Below, in pieces: positions 28,347 through 36,867 of a DNA stretch of 64,000 nucleotides. Location: the NCBI GenBank assembly GCA_003553945.1, contig PWEL01000038.1, forward strand, positions 31,028 through 95,027, in the 5' to 3' direction. Source of the stretch: Mollicutes bacterium. GTDB taxonomy: Bacteria > Bacillota_I > Bacilli_A > Izemoplasmatales > Izemoplasmataceae. How positions within the stretch are numbered: position 1 is the stretch's first letter; every line of letters starts with the position of its first letter. The translations under genes were made by a program, and so were the position numbers. The notes beneath the pieces were generated by a model. It made no database searches. It was not told where the DNA came from and saw only the letters and a program-made list of their open reading frames with translations.

Positions 28347-30741
28347 GAGCGACGACATTGACGAGTTTATTGGGAACGACAATGACTTTCTGGATGTCCT
28401 TTCCTTCGGTGAAACGTTGTATGCGGTCATTGTCGAGGGCTATTCGCTCGAGTGTCTCCTTATCGGTGTCCTTCGCGACTTCCGTCTTCGCACGCACTTT
28501 TCCGTTGACGCTCAGGACGACTGTGACTTTCTCGGCTTCAAGCTTCTTTTCATCCGCTTCGGGGAAGGGGGCGAAGACGAGGGAGTCGTTTCCGAGACGT
28601 TCATTGAGTTCTTCAGCCATATGCGGCGCGAACGGGTTCAAGAGTCTCAGAAGGGTCTCGAAGGCGGATACGCTGATCGCTTCACGCTTCGAGGCTTCAT
28701 TGACGAATGTCATGAGCTTCGAGACCGCAGTGTTGAACTTGACGGCTTCTATGTCCTCATCGACACCGGCGATGGTGCGATGGAGTTCGGCGGTGAGGGC
28801 ATCGTCATCCTCGACGTCACCGACCTTCTCATAGAGGCGCCATACCTTGTCGAGGAACCGTCGCGCCCCCTTGACGCCGCTTTCGCTCCAGGGGGTGGAC
28901 TGTTCATAGTCGCCGATGAACATGATATAGACGCGCAGCGTGTCGGCGCCGTAGGTCTCGATGACATCGACGGGGTCGACGACATTGCCTTTCGACTTGC
29001 TCATCTTGTTGCCGTCGGGGCCGAGGATGAGCCCTTGCGCGGTACGCTTCCTGAAGGGTTCCTTCGTCGGCACCACACCGATATCGTAGAGGAACTGATG
29101 CCAGAACCTCGCATAGATGACGTGGCGCGTCACATGCTCCATGCCGCCGTTATACCAATCGACATTGAGCCAGTATTCCAGCTTGGGGTAATTCGCGAGC
29201 ACCCTGTCATTATCGGGGTCGATATAGCGGAGGAAATACCAGCTGCTCCCCGCCCACTGGGGCATGGTGTCCGTCTCGCGCTCGGCCGGGCCGCCGCAGG
29301 AAGGACAGGTCGTATGGACGAATTCCTCCACCGAGGCGAGAGGACTCTCGCCGTCCTCGCTCGGCGCTACCTCGTCGACCTCCGGCAGGCTGACGGGCAG
29401 GTCGTCTTCGGGCACGGGGACCATGCCGCACTGCGGGCAATGGATGATGGGGATGGGCTCGCCCCAGTAGCGCTGGCGGTTGAAGGCCCAGTCCTTCATC
29501 TTATAGTTGACGGCGCGTTCGCCGAGACCATCCGCCTCCAGACGGTCGTTCATCGTCTCGATCGCGTCGGCGACATCCAGTCCATTGATGAAATCGCTGT
29601 TGACGAGCGTGCCTTCCTCGACGTCCGTGTACGCCTCCCGCTCGATGTCACCGCCCTTGATGACCTCCACGACGGGGAGGTCGTGCTCGTGGGCGAAGGC
29701 GTAATCCCTATCATCATGTGCGGGGACTGCCATGATCGCGCCGGTGCCGTAGTCCATCATGACATAATCCGCCACGAACACAGGAATCCTATCCTTTGTA
29801 AAGGGATGCACGGCTTCGAGACCTTCCACCTTGACGCCGCTTTTGTCCTTCGAGAGCTCCTTGCGTTCGAACTCCGTCTTCTCCTTCGCTTTTCGCTGAT
29901 AACTTTCGATGGCCGCCTTGTTCTCGATCTTCTCCGACTCCCTGCTGAGGATCGGGTGCTCGGGGGCGATGACCATGAAGGTCGCCCCGAACAGGGTGTC
30001 GGGCCGTGTGGTGAACACCTTGAGCTGTTCGTCCGAATCCGCGATGGGGAAATAGATGTGCGCCCCTTCGCTCTTGCCGATCCAGTTGCGCTGTTCGCGC
30101 TTGATGCGCGGCAGGGTCTCGAGCGATTCAAGGCCTTCGAGGAGTCTCTCGGCGTATCTGGTGATGCGCAGGAACCAGACGTCCTTCTCCTTCTGGACGA
30201 CCGTGCTGCCGCAGCGGTCGCATTCACCGCCCTGGGATTCCTCGTTCGAGAGGACGACCTTGCAGGAAGGACAGAAGTTCACATTCGTCGTGCTCCTATA
30301 GGCGAGGTCATGCTTGAAAAGCTGCAGAAAGATCCACTGCGTCCACTTGTAATAGTCAGGGTCCGTCGTATCGACGAGGCGGGAGAAATCGAAACTGTAT
30401 CCCATCCGCTTGAGCTGTCCGGTGAAGATACTGATGTTCTCGTCGGTGATCTTCCTGGGATGGACGCCTTTCTCCATCGCATAGTTCTCCGTCGGCAGCC
30501 CGAACGCATCGAAGCCGATGGGGAAGAGGACGTTATAACCCTCCATACGACGTTTCCTGGAGACAACCTCCAGGCTCGTGTAGGCACGTATGTGCCCCAC
30601 GTGCATGCCGGTGCCCGAGGGATAGGGAAACTCGACAAGGGAATAGTATTTCGGCTTCTCGCCGAAATCCTCCGCTTTGAACGCATCAGTCGCGAACCAG
30701 CGCTCCTGCCACTTTTCTTCAATCTCCTTGTGATTGTACAT
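28342..30741 (-). CDS. leuS: Leucyl-tRNA synthetase
   Basis: FPYPSGTGMHVGHIRAYT (HIGH), DGNKMSKSKGNVV (KMSKS), CP1 editing domain. Start trimmed to MYNHKEIEEKW, since the track start lies inside the leader terminator. Confidence 0.97.
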   Translation of the reverse strand: MYNHKEIEEKWQERWFATDAFKAEDFGEKPKYYSLVEFPYPSGTGMHVGHIRAYTSLEVVSRKRRMEGYNVLFPIGFDAFGLPTENYAMEKGVHPRKITDENISIFTGQLKRMGYSFDFSRLVDTTDPDYYKWTQWIFLQLFKHDLAYRSTTNVNFCPSCKVVLSNEESQGGECDRCGSTVVQKEKDVWFLRITRYAERLLEGLESLETLPRIKREQRNWIGKSEGAHIYFPIADSDEQLKVFTTRPDTLFGATFMVIAPEHPILSRESEKIENKAAIESYQRKAKEKTEFERKELSKDKSGVKVEGLEAVHPFTKDRIPVFVADYVMMDYGTGAIMAVPAHDDRDYAFAHEHDLPVVEVIKGGDIEREAYTDVEEGTLVNSDFINGLDVADAIETMNDRLEADGLGERAVNYKMKDWAFNRQRYWGEPIPIIHCPQCGMVPVPEDDLPVSLPEVDEVAPSEDGESPLASVEEFVHTTCPSCGGPAERETDTMPQWAGSSWYFLRYIDPDNDRVLANYPKLEYWLNVDWYNGGMEHVTRHVIYARFWHQFLYDIGVVPTKEPFRKRTAQGLILGPDGNKMSKSKGNVVDPVDVIETYGADTLRVYIMFIGDYEQSTPWSESGVKGARRFLDKVWRLYEKVGDVEDDDALTAELHRTIAGVDEDIEAVKFNTAVSKLMTFVNEASKREAISVSAFETLLRLLNPFAPHMAEELNERLGNDSLVFAPFPEADEKKLEAEKVTVVLSVNGKVRAKTEVAKDTDKETLERIALDNDRIQRFTEGKDIQKVIVVPNKLVNVVAQ

Positions 30742-30760
30742 CGTCTCACTCCTTCTGAAT

Positions 30761-30962
30761 AAAAAACACCCTATTCGCAAAGGGCGAACAGGGCCGCGGT
30801 ACCACCTTTTTATCCACTCTCTCCCTTAACGCGGGGCACGGCCGGGCATTTCCTCCCGGCTGCTAGGCGGACGAGTTCACCCGTGGCGTTCCCGGTTCAC
30901 AGCGACCACCGGGTCTCTTTGAAACGGCCGTGCAGGCTACTGCTTCCGCATCCAGGCAGTTG
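30761..30962 (-). ncRNA. T-box leader of leuS (Leu CUC specifier candidate)
   Basis: Reverse strand contains GATGCGGAAGCAGTAG, AGAGACCCGGTGGTCGCTGTGAACCGGG, GGTGAACTCGTCC (CTC in the specifier region), T-box AAGGTGGTACCGCGG, then CCCTGTTCGC/GCGAATAGGG terminator with TTTTTT. Confidence 0.9.
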
Positions 30963-30969
30963 TAAAGAC

Positions 30970-30998
30970 ATATTAGCACATTTCTCGCAACGTGACAA
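30970..30998 (-). promoter_or_regulatory. Promoter of leuS T-box transcript
   Basis: Reverse strand TTGTCA - 17 nt - TAATAT. Confidence 0.6.
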
Positions 30999-31000
30999 GG

Positions 31001-31834
31001 TCACTTGCGGGTCTTCTTCAAAAGTTCATAACCGAGCTTGCTGGTCTGGCGGAACGCGATGAAGAGCAGCACCAGAAACAGGATGATGGAGAACTGCATG
31101 ATGTCGTAGAACTGATTGAAGATCAGCACCGCGAACAAAAGCGTCGACGCGTAGGTGATCATCGTGAACATCTGCCTGAACGGCACCCCCGGAATCCGGA
31201 AACCGATCAGATAGCTGTTGAGGAGCACAAAGATGAGGAATATGACAACCCCCGAGAAGAACGACCCGATGATCTGAGGGGCACCCCAAAGCAGACGGTA
31301 ATCGACGAGCATGCTGTCGATGCTTCCAAAGAGCGCGCTGAAAAGCGCCTCTTCCTCCTCCTCGGTCTCGGGATTCAACGTCACATCATGCATGGAGTCT
31401 TCCAGTTCCTCTATATCCACCGCATGGACAGGGTCCCCGAACGCCGTCGGGACGAAGAAATGGACCGCTTCATCGTGAATGACCACATGCGCCGTGTACC
31501 CTCCGTAAGCTTCCGTGTCGAGTGTATCATGGGAATCGACGGAGAACTGGACACCTCCGTGGGTGAACAGCGCATCACGCGTCGGCGCGGCGCAGAACAG
31601 TCTGGCGTTGACGATATCGCAGTCCTCTTCGGGCGGTGTGTAGGCTTCACGGATCTCCCGCTGCTGTGAAAAGGACAGACCGTCGTAGGTGACGACATCG
31701 GCGAATGCCGGAAGCGCGAAAAGCGCAGCGAAAAAAAGTATATAGAGAAAGACATAGAACAGGCTGTCTTTCCGGTATTGTATGAGATTGCCCGGCGCGA
31801 CAATCGAATCTCTGAACCTGTCGAACATGCGCAT
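31001..31834 (-). CDS. DUF1189 family membrane protein
   Basis: DRFRDSIVAPGNLIQYRKDSLFYVFLYILFF N-terminus and C-terminal TM helices typical of DUF1189. Confidence 0.65.
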   Translation of the reverse strand: MRMFDRFRDSIVAPGNLIQYRKDSLFYVFLYILFFAALFALPAFADVVTYDGLSFSQQREIREAYTPPEEDCDIVNARLFCAAPTRDALFTHGGVQFSVDSHDTLDTEAYGGYTAHVVIHDEAVHFFVPTAFGDPVHAVDIEELEDSMHDVTLNPETEEEEEALFSALFGSIDSMLVDYRLLWGAPQIIGSFFSGVVIFLIFVLLNSYLIGFRIPGVPFRQMFTMITYASTLLFAVLIFNQFYDIMQFSIILFLVLLFIAFRQTSKLGYELLKKTRK

Positions 31835-31915
31835 CCCTCATTTGAAATGTCATGGTTATTGTAACACATTCACCCCTTCCCCGCTAAAAATTATGTTAAA
31901 ATTAGGGAGGAAAGG

Positions 31916-32851
31916 ATGAGAGCCATGTTCACGCATCGCGAAAAGCGTTATCGGACGCTCAGCGACACCATGAAGAATCGTTTCGGGAAGAAAGTGTTCA
32001 AGGTCCCGCTGAACGGTGGGTTCACCTGCCCGAACAAGGACGGCACGAAGGGCGAAGGCGGCTGTATCTACTGCTCCCCTTCGGGGAGCGGCGACTTCAA
32101 CGCCGACTACCGCCTGCCGCTTGAAAAACAGTATGAGACAGTCAAAAAGAAACTCCTGAAGAAATGGCCCGACGCCTACACCATGCCCTACTTTCAAGCC
32201 AATACCAATACCTACAAGCCTGTCGGCGCATTGCGGAAGCTCTTCGAAGAAGCGCTGACGCTCGATGAGAACATCGTCGGACTGAGCGTCGCCACCCGTT
32301 GCGACGCCCTTTCCGAAGAGAAGATCGACCTGCTCGACGAACTCAATGACCGCACCTATATCCAGCTTGAACTCGGTCTTCAGACGGTGAATCCCCGCAC
32401 GGCCGCCCTCATCAATCGCGGGCATGATTTGAAATGCTTCGATGACGCTGTCGGGAAGCTCAGGAAAAGGGGCATCGACGTCGTCGTCCACATCATCAAC
32501 GGCCTGCCCTTCGAGAATGAGGACGACATGCTCAGGACCATAGAGCACCTCAACTCCCTCGACATCCAGGGCCTCAAGATCCACATGCTCCATGTCATGA
32601 AACACACACCGCTTGAAGATATGTACCAAGAAGGCATCTTCAAGCTTCTCACACGAGCGGAATATGTCGACATCACCGTCAAACAGATCGAAAGACTAAA
32701 CCCGGACGTCGTCCTGCACCGCCTGACGGGGGATGCACCGAAAGAGACACTGATCGCTCCCGCCTGGACGGCGAAGAAATTCGTGGTGATGAACGAAATC
32801 GACAAGCTGCTGAGAAAAAAGGACACCTATCAGGGCATCTATCACGGATAA
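31916..32851 (+). CDS. TIGR01212 family radical SAM protein (YhcC/YtqA-like)
   Basis: GFTCPNKDGTKGEGGCIYCSPSGSGDF (CxxxxxxxCxxC arrangement), HIINGLPFENEDDMLRT; upstream AGGGAGGAAAGG. Confidence 0.9.
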   Translation: MRAMFTHREKRYRTLSDTMKNRFGKKVFKVPLNGGFTCPNKDGTKGEGGCIYCSPSGSGDFNADYRLPLEKQYETVKKKLLKKWPDAYTMPYFQANTNTYKPVGALRKLFEEALTLDENIVGLSVATRCDALSEEKIDLLDELNDRTYIQLELGLQTVNPRTAALINRGHDLKCFDDAVGKLRKRGIDVVVHIINGLPFENEDDMLRTIEHLNSLDIQGLKIHMLHVMKHTPLEDMYQEGIFKLLTRAEYVDITVKQIERLNPDVVLHRLTGDAPKETLIAPAWTAKKFVVMNEIDKLLRKKDTYQGIYHG

Positions 32852-32877
32852 GCGCCGCATTCACGCGGCGCTTTTTT
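32852..32877 (+). terminator. Rho-independent terminator of the radical SAM gene
   Basis: GCGCCGC-ATTCAC-GCGGCGC-TTTTTT. Confidence 0.9.
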
Positions 32878-33997
32878 CATGGGCGCGATAGGCGCTTTGA
32901 AAGAACGCTTCAAGTGCGCGCATGCTCTTATCGAGCCTGAAATGCGCGCTGTATTCGATATAGCGCTTCGAGAGTTCCTCTCTCAGCGCTTCATCCTTCA
33001 GAAGCCTTCGCATCTTCCTTTCAAGGTCGGCGGGATCACCGGCCTTGAAGCGGTTGACGGCGTCGATGGCGAACTGGTTCGTCGCGCTTTTGGGACTGTC
33101 GGAAATGATGGGGACGAGCCCGCATGCGAACGCTTCGATGCAGGCGATCGCCTCGATCTCCACATCGGAGGCATGCACATAGAGGTCGGCGTAGTTCATC
33201 ACGTCGATGAGGTCACTCTGTTCGAAGAAAGCGAATTCCACGGGGTTCGTGAGCTTCCGGGCTTTCTTCCTGAGTCTCTTTTCCCAAGGGCCCGACCCCG
33301 CTAGTATCAGTTGGATATCCGCCTCGAGGGGCGATTGGGCGATGGCGTCGATCAACACATCCTGCCTTTTCTCCCTCGAGAGGCGTCCTACCATGAGGAT
33401 GATATGCTTCCCCTTATGACGCGGGGGTCTCTCGACATCCATCGGCCGGAACCTTTCACCCACACCGTTGCTGATGACGCGGGTATGCGCCGTATAACGG
33501 CGATGCATGAGCTGCTTCTCGATCATCCTGCTCGGACAGTGCACATACTCAAAACGGTTATAGAATCTGCGGAAACAGGCATATAGAATCTCATTGAGCG
33601 GCGAGAGCCGCGCGAGGAGAAGCGTCGAGGTGATGTTCTCGGGCTGCAGATGAAACGCCGCAGTCGTCGCCACCCCCATCGCCTCCGCGATGCGCCTGGC
33701 CTTCCGCTCGAGCGAAAAAGGGAGGAAGCAATGCACCAGGTCCGCGCTCGCAATCGCCTCTTCAAGCAGATTCTCATCGTTTTTCGCCAGATACATCCCC
33801 TGCGCACCTGTCAGCCGAAAAAGGACAGGGTATCGCTTGATGCCCATCTCGTAGACGCCTTGTTCCTCATCCCCCATGCCGGTGAGGACCTCCACCGTAT
33901 GGCCCATCTCTCGAAGCGCTTTAGCGGAACGCCGCGCAGTCATTGTCGTGCCATTGCGCGAACGGGCGAACTGATCGATGACAAACAGTATTCTCAT
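32861..33997 (-). CDS. Glycosyltransferase family 4
   Basis: HIILMVGRLSREKRQDVLIDAIA, LILAGSGPWEK, SDVEIEAIACIEAFACGLVPIISDSPKSA. Confidence 0.88.
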   Translation of the reverse strand: MRILFVIDQFARSRNGTTMTARRSAKALREMGHTVEVLTGMGDEEQGVYEMGIKRYPVLFRLTGAQGMYLAKNDENLLEEAIASADLVHCFLPFSLERKARRIAEAMGVATTAAFHLQPENITSTLLLARLSPLNEILYACFRRFYNRFEYVHCPSRMIEKQLMHRRYTAHTRVISNGVGERFRPMDVERPPRHKGKHIILMVGRLSREKRQDVLIDAIAQSPLEADIQLILAGSGPWEKRLRKKARKLTNPVEFAFFEQSDLIDVMNYADLYVHASDVEIEAIACIEAFACGLVPIISDSPKSATNQFAIDAVNRFKAGDPADLERKMRRLLKDEALREELSKRYIEYSAHFRLDKSMRALEAFFQSAYRAHEKSAA

Positions 33998-34653
33998 GGG
34001 CTCTCCTCCGGAACCACCATGTCGGGGAACGCTTCCTTCAAGCGGTCCCTCGTGTAATGTTCATCGAGGAACTCCCCGTACGGTGTGAGGGGATCCACCC
34101 CTTCTTCTCGCAGATTCTGCCGGATCAAGGCGGTATAGGAGAGGAACATGTTCAACAGGATGAACACGCCCAGCCCCCCGATCAAGAGAGCGCCGATTCT
34201 CGGCGGAATGCGCTCAATGATGTCAGAAAGCGGCGGATAGACGCCGCGCACCATGAAGAGCGCCAACACCCCCCAGAAAAGACTGTAGGGAACCGTCGTC
34301 CGCCCGTTGATATTCAGAAGCCGCCCTTCATAATCCCAGGAGACACGACCGGTGAAGAACTCCTGGCCAAGATTGGCGGCGTACTCGAACGCACCCCCGA
34401 GAAGCGCCCCTGCAAGCAACGCGACATACCATCTCCTGAAAGGTTTGAGCGCATAGAGCATGAGGACATAGCCCGCCCCATAGAGCGGATTGAACGGACC
34501 ATACAGGACACCGCTACGGTTCTCGTAGTACCCTTCCCGCACGAGATGGAGCACTTCCTCATAGACCGTGCCGACAAGCGACCCGACGAGGAATACAGCG
34601 ACGACCTTATAGAAAGAGAGCCCTTCAGCGAAAAGACCCTTCCCCTTGTTCAT
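33994..34653 (-). CDS. Putative ABC-transporter type IV / CmpB-like membrane protein
   Basis: FLVGSLVGTVYEEVLHLVREGYYENRSGVLYGPFNPLYGAGYVLMLYALKPF pattern; multi-TM. Confidence 0.7.
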   Translation of the reverse strand: MNKGKGLFAEGLSFYKVVAVFLVGSLVGTVYEEVLHLVREGYYENRSGVLYGPFNPLYGAGYVLMLYALKPFRRWYVALLAGALLGGAFEYAANLGQEFFTGRVSWDYEGRLLNINGRTTVPYSLFWGVLALFMVRGVYPPLSDIIERIPPRIGALLIGGLGVFILLNMFLSYTALIRQNLREEGVDPLTPYGEFLDEHYTRDRLKEAFPDMVVPEESP

Positions 34654-35867
34654 GGGCGACCTCCTTTGAAAAGATGGTCTGTGGATTCCAGAAAGAATGT
34701 CACCGCAAGCAAATCCGCGGCCCCTCCGGGGGATACGCCCTGTCGCTTCAGGTCCGCTTGCACCGCATCGAGCGTGCCGGAGTCCTCCTCCGCTTCGCGC
34801 AGTGAACGCCTGATCGCTTGCAGGGAATAGGACCTGCCATGAAGGGTCGTATCTTCGGCGCGCGCCGCGATCGCCACGAGCTTCTTTAGTTTCGACGCGC
34901 GATGGGGATACCAGGAAAAGATGCTGGGGAATCCTTCTGCGGCCTCGCCCCTGATGCCTTTCACGCCTTCTTTCCTGTAAAGCCGCTCGCCGCGCGTAGA
35001 AGGCTCGCCGGATGTATCAAAATCACTCCGCATATAGCCGCGCGCCGTCTGCATGATGGCTTCGAGCATATCATTGAACGCATGCCCCCTTAGAAGGGCC
35101 CGCTTGTAAAAGGGGAGCATCAGACCGAAAATATAATTCGCTCCCTTGTGCGTATTCACGGCGACATCCCTCTGAAGCGCCGCCTCCCCACGGCGGCCTA
35201 TTTTCCTCAATACATGCAGGGAGGCGTCGGCATAGGCGCTGAAGAACGGCGCAAGCACCTCGAACGCACTCAGGAAATGGGAAAGGTTCATATCCGCATG
35301 GCGCCCTGTGTCCTTCGGGCTCACAAGCGCGAACGAGGGATACATGAACACCTCCTTGCGAAGCGCCTGCACCGCTTCCCGTGCAAGGGCGCTGCTTGTG
35401 TAGCGTTCAATGTCGCCGCGTCTTTTCTCAAGCAGCTGCGCCAACCTGTGACGGCCGGTGCGGGCACATACGCGCGCATCGTCATGACAGACCCAGCACC
35501 GGCGCGGTGAGAAGCCCAGCGTGGATCTTGTGATCCTTCCGGAGGCGAAACAGTCGATATCCACATAGGCACCGAGGGCATGGTGGGTCTCCAAAAAGAC
35601 AGCGATACGCTTCATATCGCCCGGGTCGCCGTTTACGGCATAGAGTATGTAATCACCATCGGCCGAGGCGTGGAAGGAGGAATGCTTGATGGGAAGAAGC
35701 TGCGTGATGTATCCGGAAAAGAGGTTGAGAAGGAAGCTGCTCAAGGCATCGTTCTTCGCCTCTCCCGGCATATTCGCCTTCAAGAGAAGGACAGGGAGGG
35801 AGGAATACGATTCGAAGCGGGCCGCTCTCTCGCTTCGGGCGGCGAGCATCTCAGTGGCGTGCGTCAT
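34650..35867 (-). CDS. citXG: CitX-CitG fusion: apo-ACP phosphoribosyl-dephospho-CoA transferase + triphosphoribosyl-dephospho-CoA synthase
   Basis: CitX-like GRITRSTLGFSPRRCWVCHDDARVCARTGRH followed by CitG-like KDTGRHADMNLSHFLSAFEVLAPFF, VNTHKGANYIFG, GGAADLLAVTFFLES. Confidence 0.88.
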   Translation of the reverse strand: MTHATEMLAARSERAARFESYSSLPVLLLKANMPGEAKNDALSSFLLNLFSGYITQLLPIKHSSFHASADGDYILYAVNGDPGDMKRIAVFLETHHALGAYVDIDCFASGRITRSTLGFSPRRCWVCHDDARVCARTGRHRLAQLLEKRRGDIERYTSSALAREAVQALRKEVFMYPSFALVSPKDTGRHADMNLSHFLSAFEVLAPFFSAYADASLHVLRKIGRRGEAALQRDVAVNTHKGANYIFGLMLPFYKRALLRGHAFNDMLEAIMQTARGYMRSDFDTSGEPSTRGERLYRKEGVKGIRGEAAEGFPSIFSWYPHRASKLKKLVAIAARAEDTTLHGRSYSLQAIRRSLREAEEDSGTLDAVQADLKRQGVSPGGAADLLAVTFFLESTDHLFKGGRP

Positions 35868-36864
35868 GTGACTTGAGGGCCTCGACCGCCCGCCGGCCGC
35901 TCTCGCTCTTCAGATAACGATACGTCGCCTCGGGCACATATTTCCTGACAGCCTCGACACCGTTCTTCTTGAGCAGTTTCCGGACAGTCGAGGCGCTTAT
36001 GGGTGTCGCTTCAAGCGTCTTGCGCTCGATGATTCTAAGCTTAGAACCGAGATAATGCTTCATGGTGGCGTTATACGTCTTCGTCATGGGACTGTAGGGC
36101 TCCTCCCCCACATAACGTACGTTGATATTGAAGATATCCATGTAGTGCTGTTTGAATGTCAGCACATCGATGACGGCGTGGTCCTTTTGAATGTTCTTCT
36201 CTTGTTTGGAGAAATACTTGGGGAATGTCGCGAAAGAGATGAGATAGTCCCCGCTCGGAAGCACGGTGACACCCTCCCTGTCGGCAAGCGCCTTTTCGAT
36301 GATCGCGAAACGCTCTTCAAAGGGGAAGAACGAACGGTCCTCGCTGACGACGAAGACCAGAAGTTCGCCGCAATCCTCGAGCGCGGTGTCGATCAGATGA
36401 AGGTGCCCCTTGGTCAAGGGGTTCGCGTTGATCACGACACTGCCCTTCGCACGCCGGCTCACTCCGTATTCATCACGCATCGAGACGAGCGTCGCGCGAA
36501 TGTCTCCGCCGCGTTCGAGGAAGGACATGTTCATCGACTCGACAATCGAGGTGAACCCGAGATGCTTGAACAGGTCGACATGCTCGGGGAGCGTGTAGAC
36601 GAAAAGGTGCCGTACGCCCTTTTCGTGCAGCCGCTTGATGAGCGCACTCATCAGCGGATTGAGATATCCCCTGCCCTGATAGGCGGGATGAACGGCGACG
36701 CTCTTGATGATATTCGCAGCCGAGGAGGCCGTCGCGATAAGCGCATCATCCTCGTACAGCGCGAGCGTGATGTCGATATCGTCTTCATACGTAAGATGGA
36801 ATCTTTTCAGAAACCTCCGTATCTCCTGCTTTTCCTCCTCCAGTACAACATCCTTGATATCCAT
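35851..36864 (-). CDS. citC: [Citrate (pro-3S)-lyase] ligase
   Basis: GNAT-like N-terminus plus nucleotidyltransferase GSVVINANPLTKGHLHLIDTAL and PISASTVRKLLK. Confidence 0.92.
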   Translation of the reverse strand: MDIKDVVLEEEKQEIRRFLKRFHLTYEDDIDITLALYEDDALIATASSAANIIKSVAVHPAYQGRGYLNPLMSALIKRLHEKGVRHLFVYTLPEHVDLFKHLGFTSIVESMNMSFLERGGDIRATLVSMRDEYGVSRRAKGSVVINANPLTKGHLHLIDTALEDCGELLVFVVSEDRSFFPFEERFAIIEKALADREGVTVLPSGDYLISFATFPKYFSKQEKNIQKDHAVIDVLTFKQHYMDIFNINVRYVGEEPYSPMTKTYNATMKHYLGSKLRIIERKTLEATPISASTVRKLLKKNGVEAVRKYVPEATYRYLKSESGRRAVEALKSHDARH

Positions 36865-36867
36865 GCT

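Noticed and set aside
28243-30762. 839-aa plus-strand ORF spanning leuS in antisense (and similar long antisense ORFs, e.g. 10386..11540, 645..1565, 8280..9485, 40596..41936, 42210..43526)
   Set aside because: They mirror well-identified genes on the minus strand, have no recognisable domains or RBS, and are expected where GC-rich codon usage avoids codons that read as stops in antisense.
28342-30780. leuS starting at 30780 as in the ORF track
   Set aside because: The upstream 13 codons lie in and next to the T-box terminator U-tract; MYNHKEIEEKW at 30741 is the expected start.
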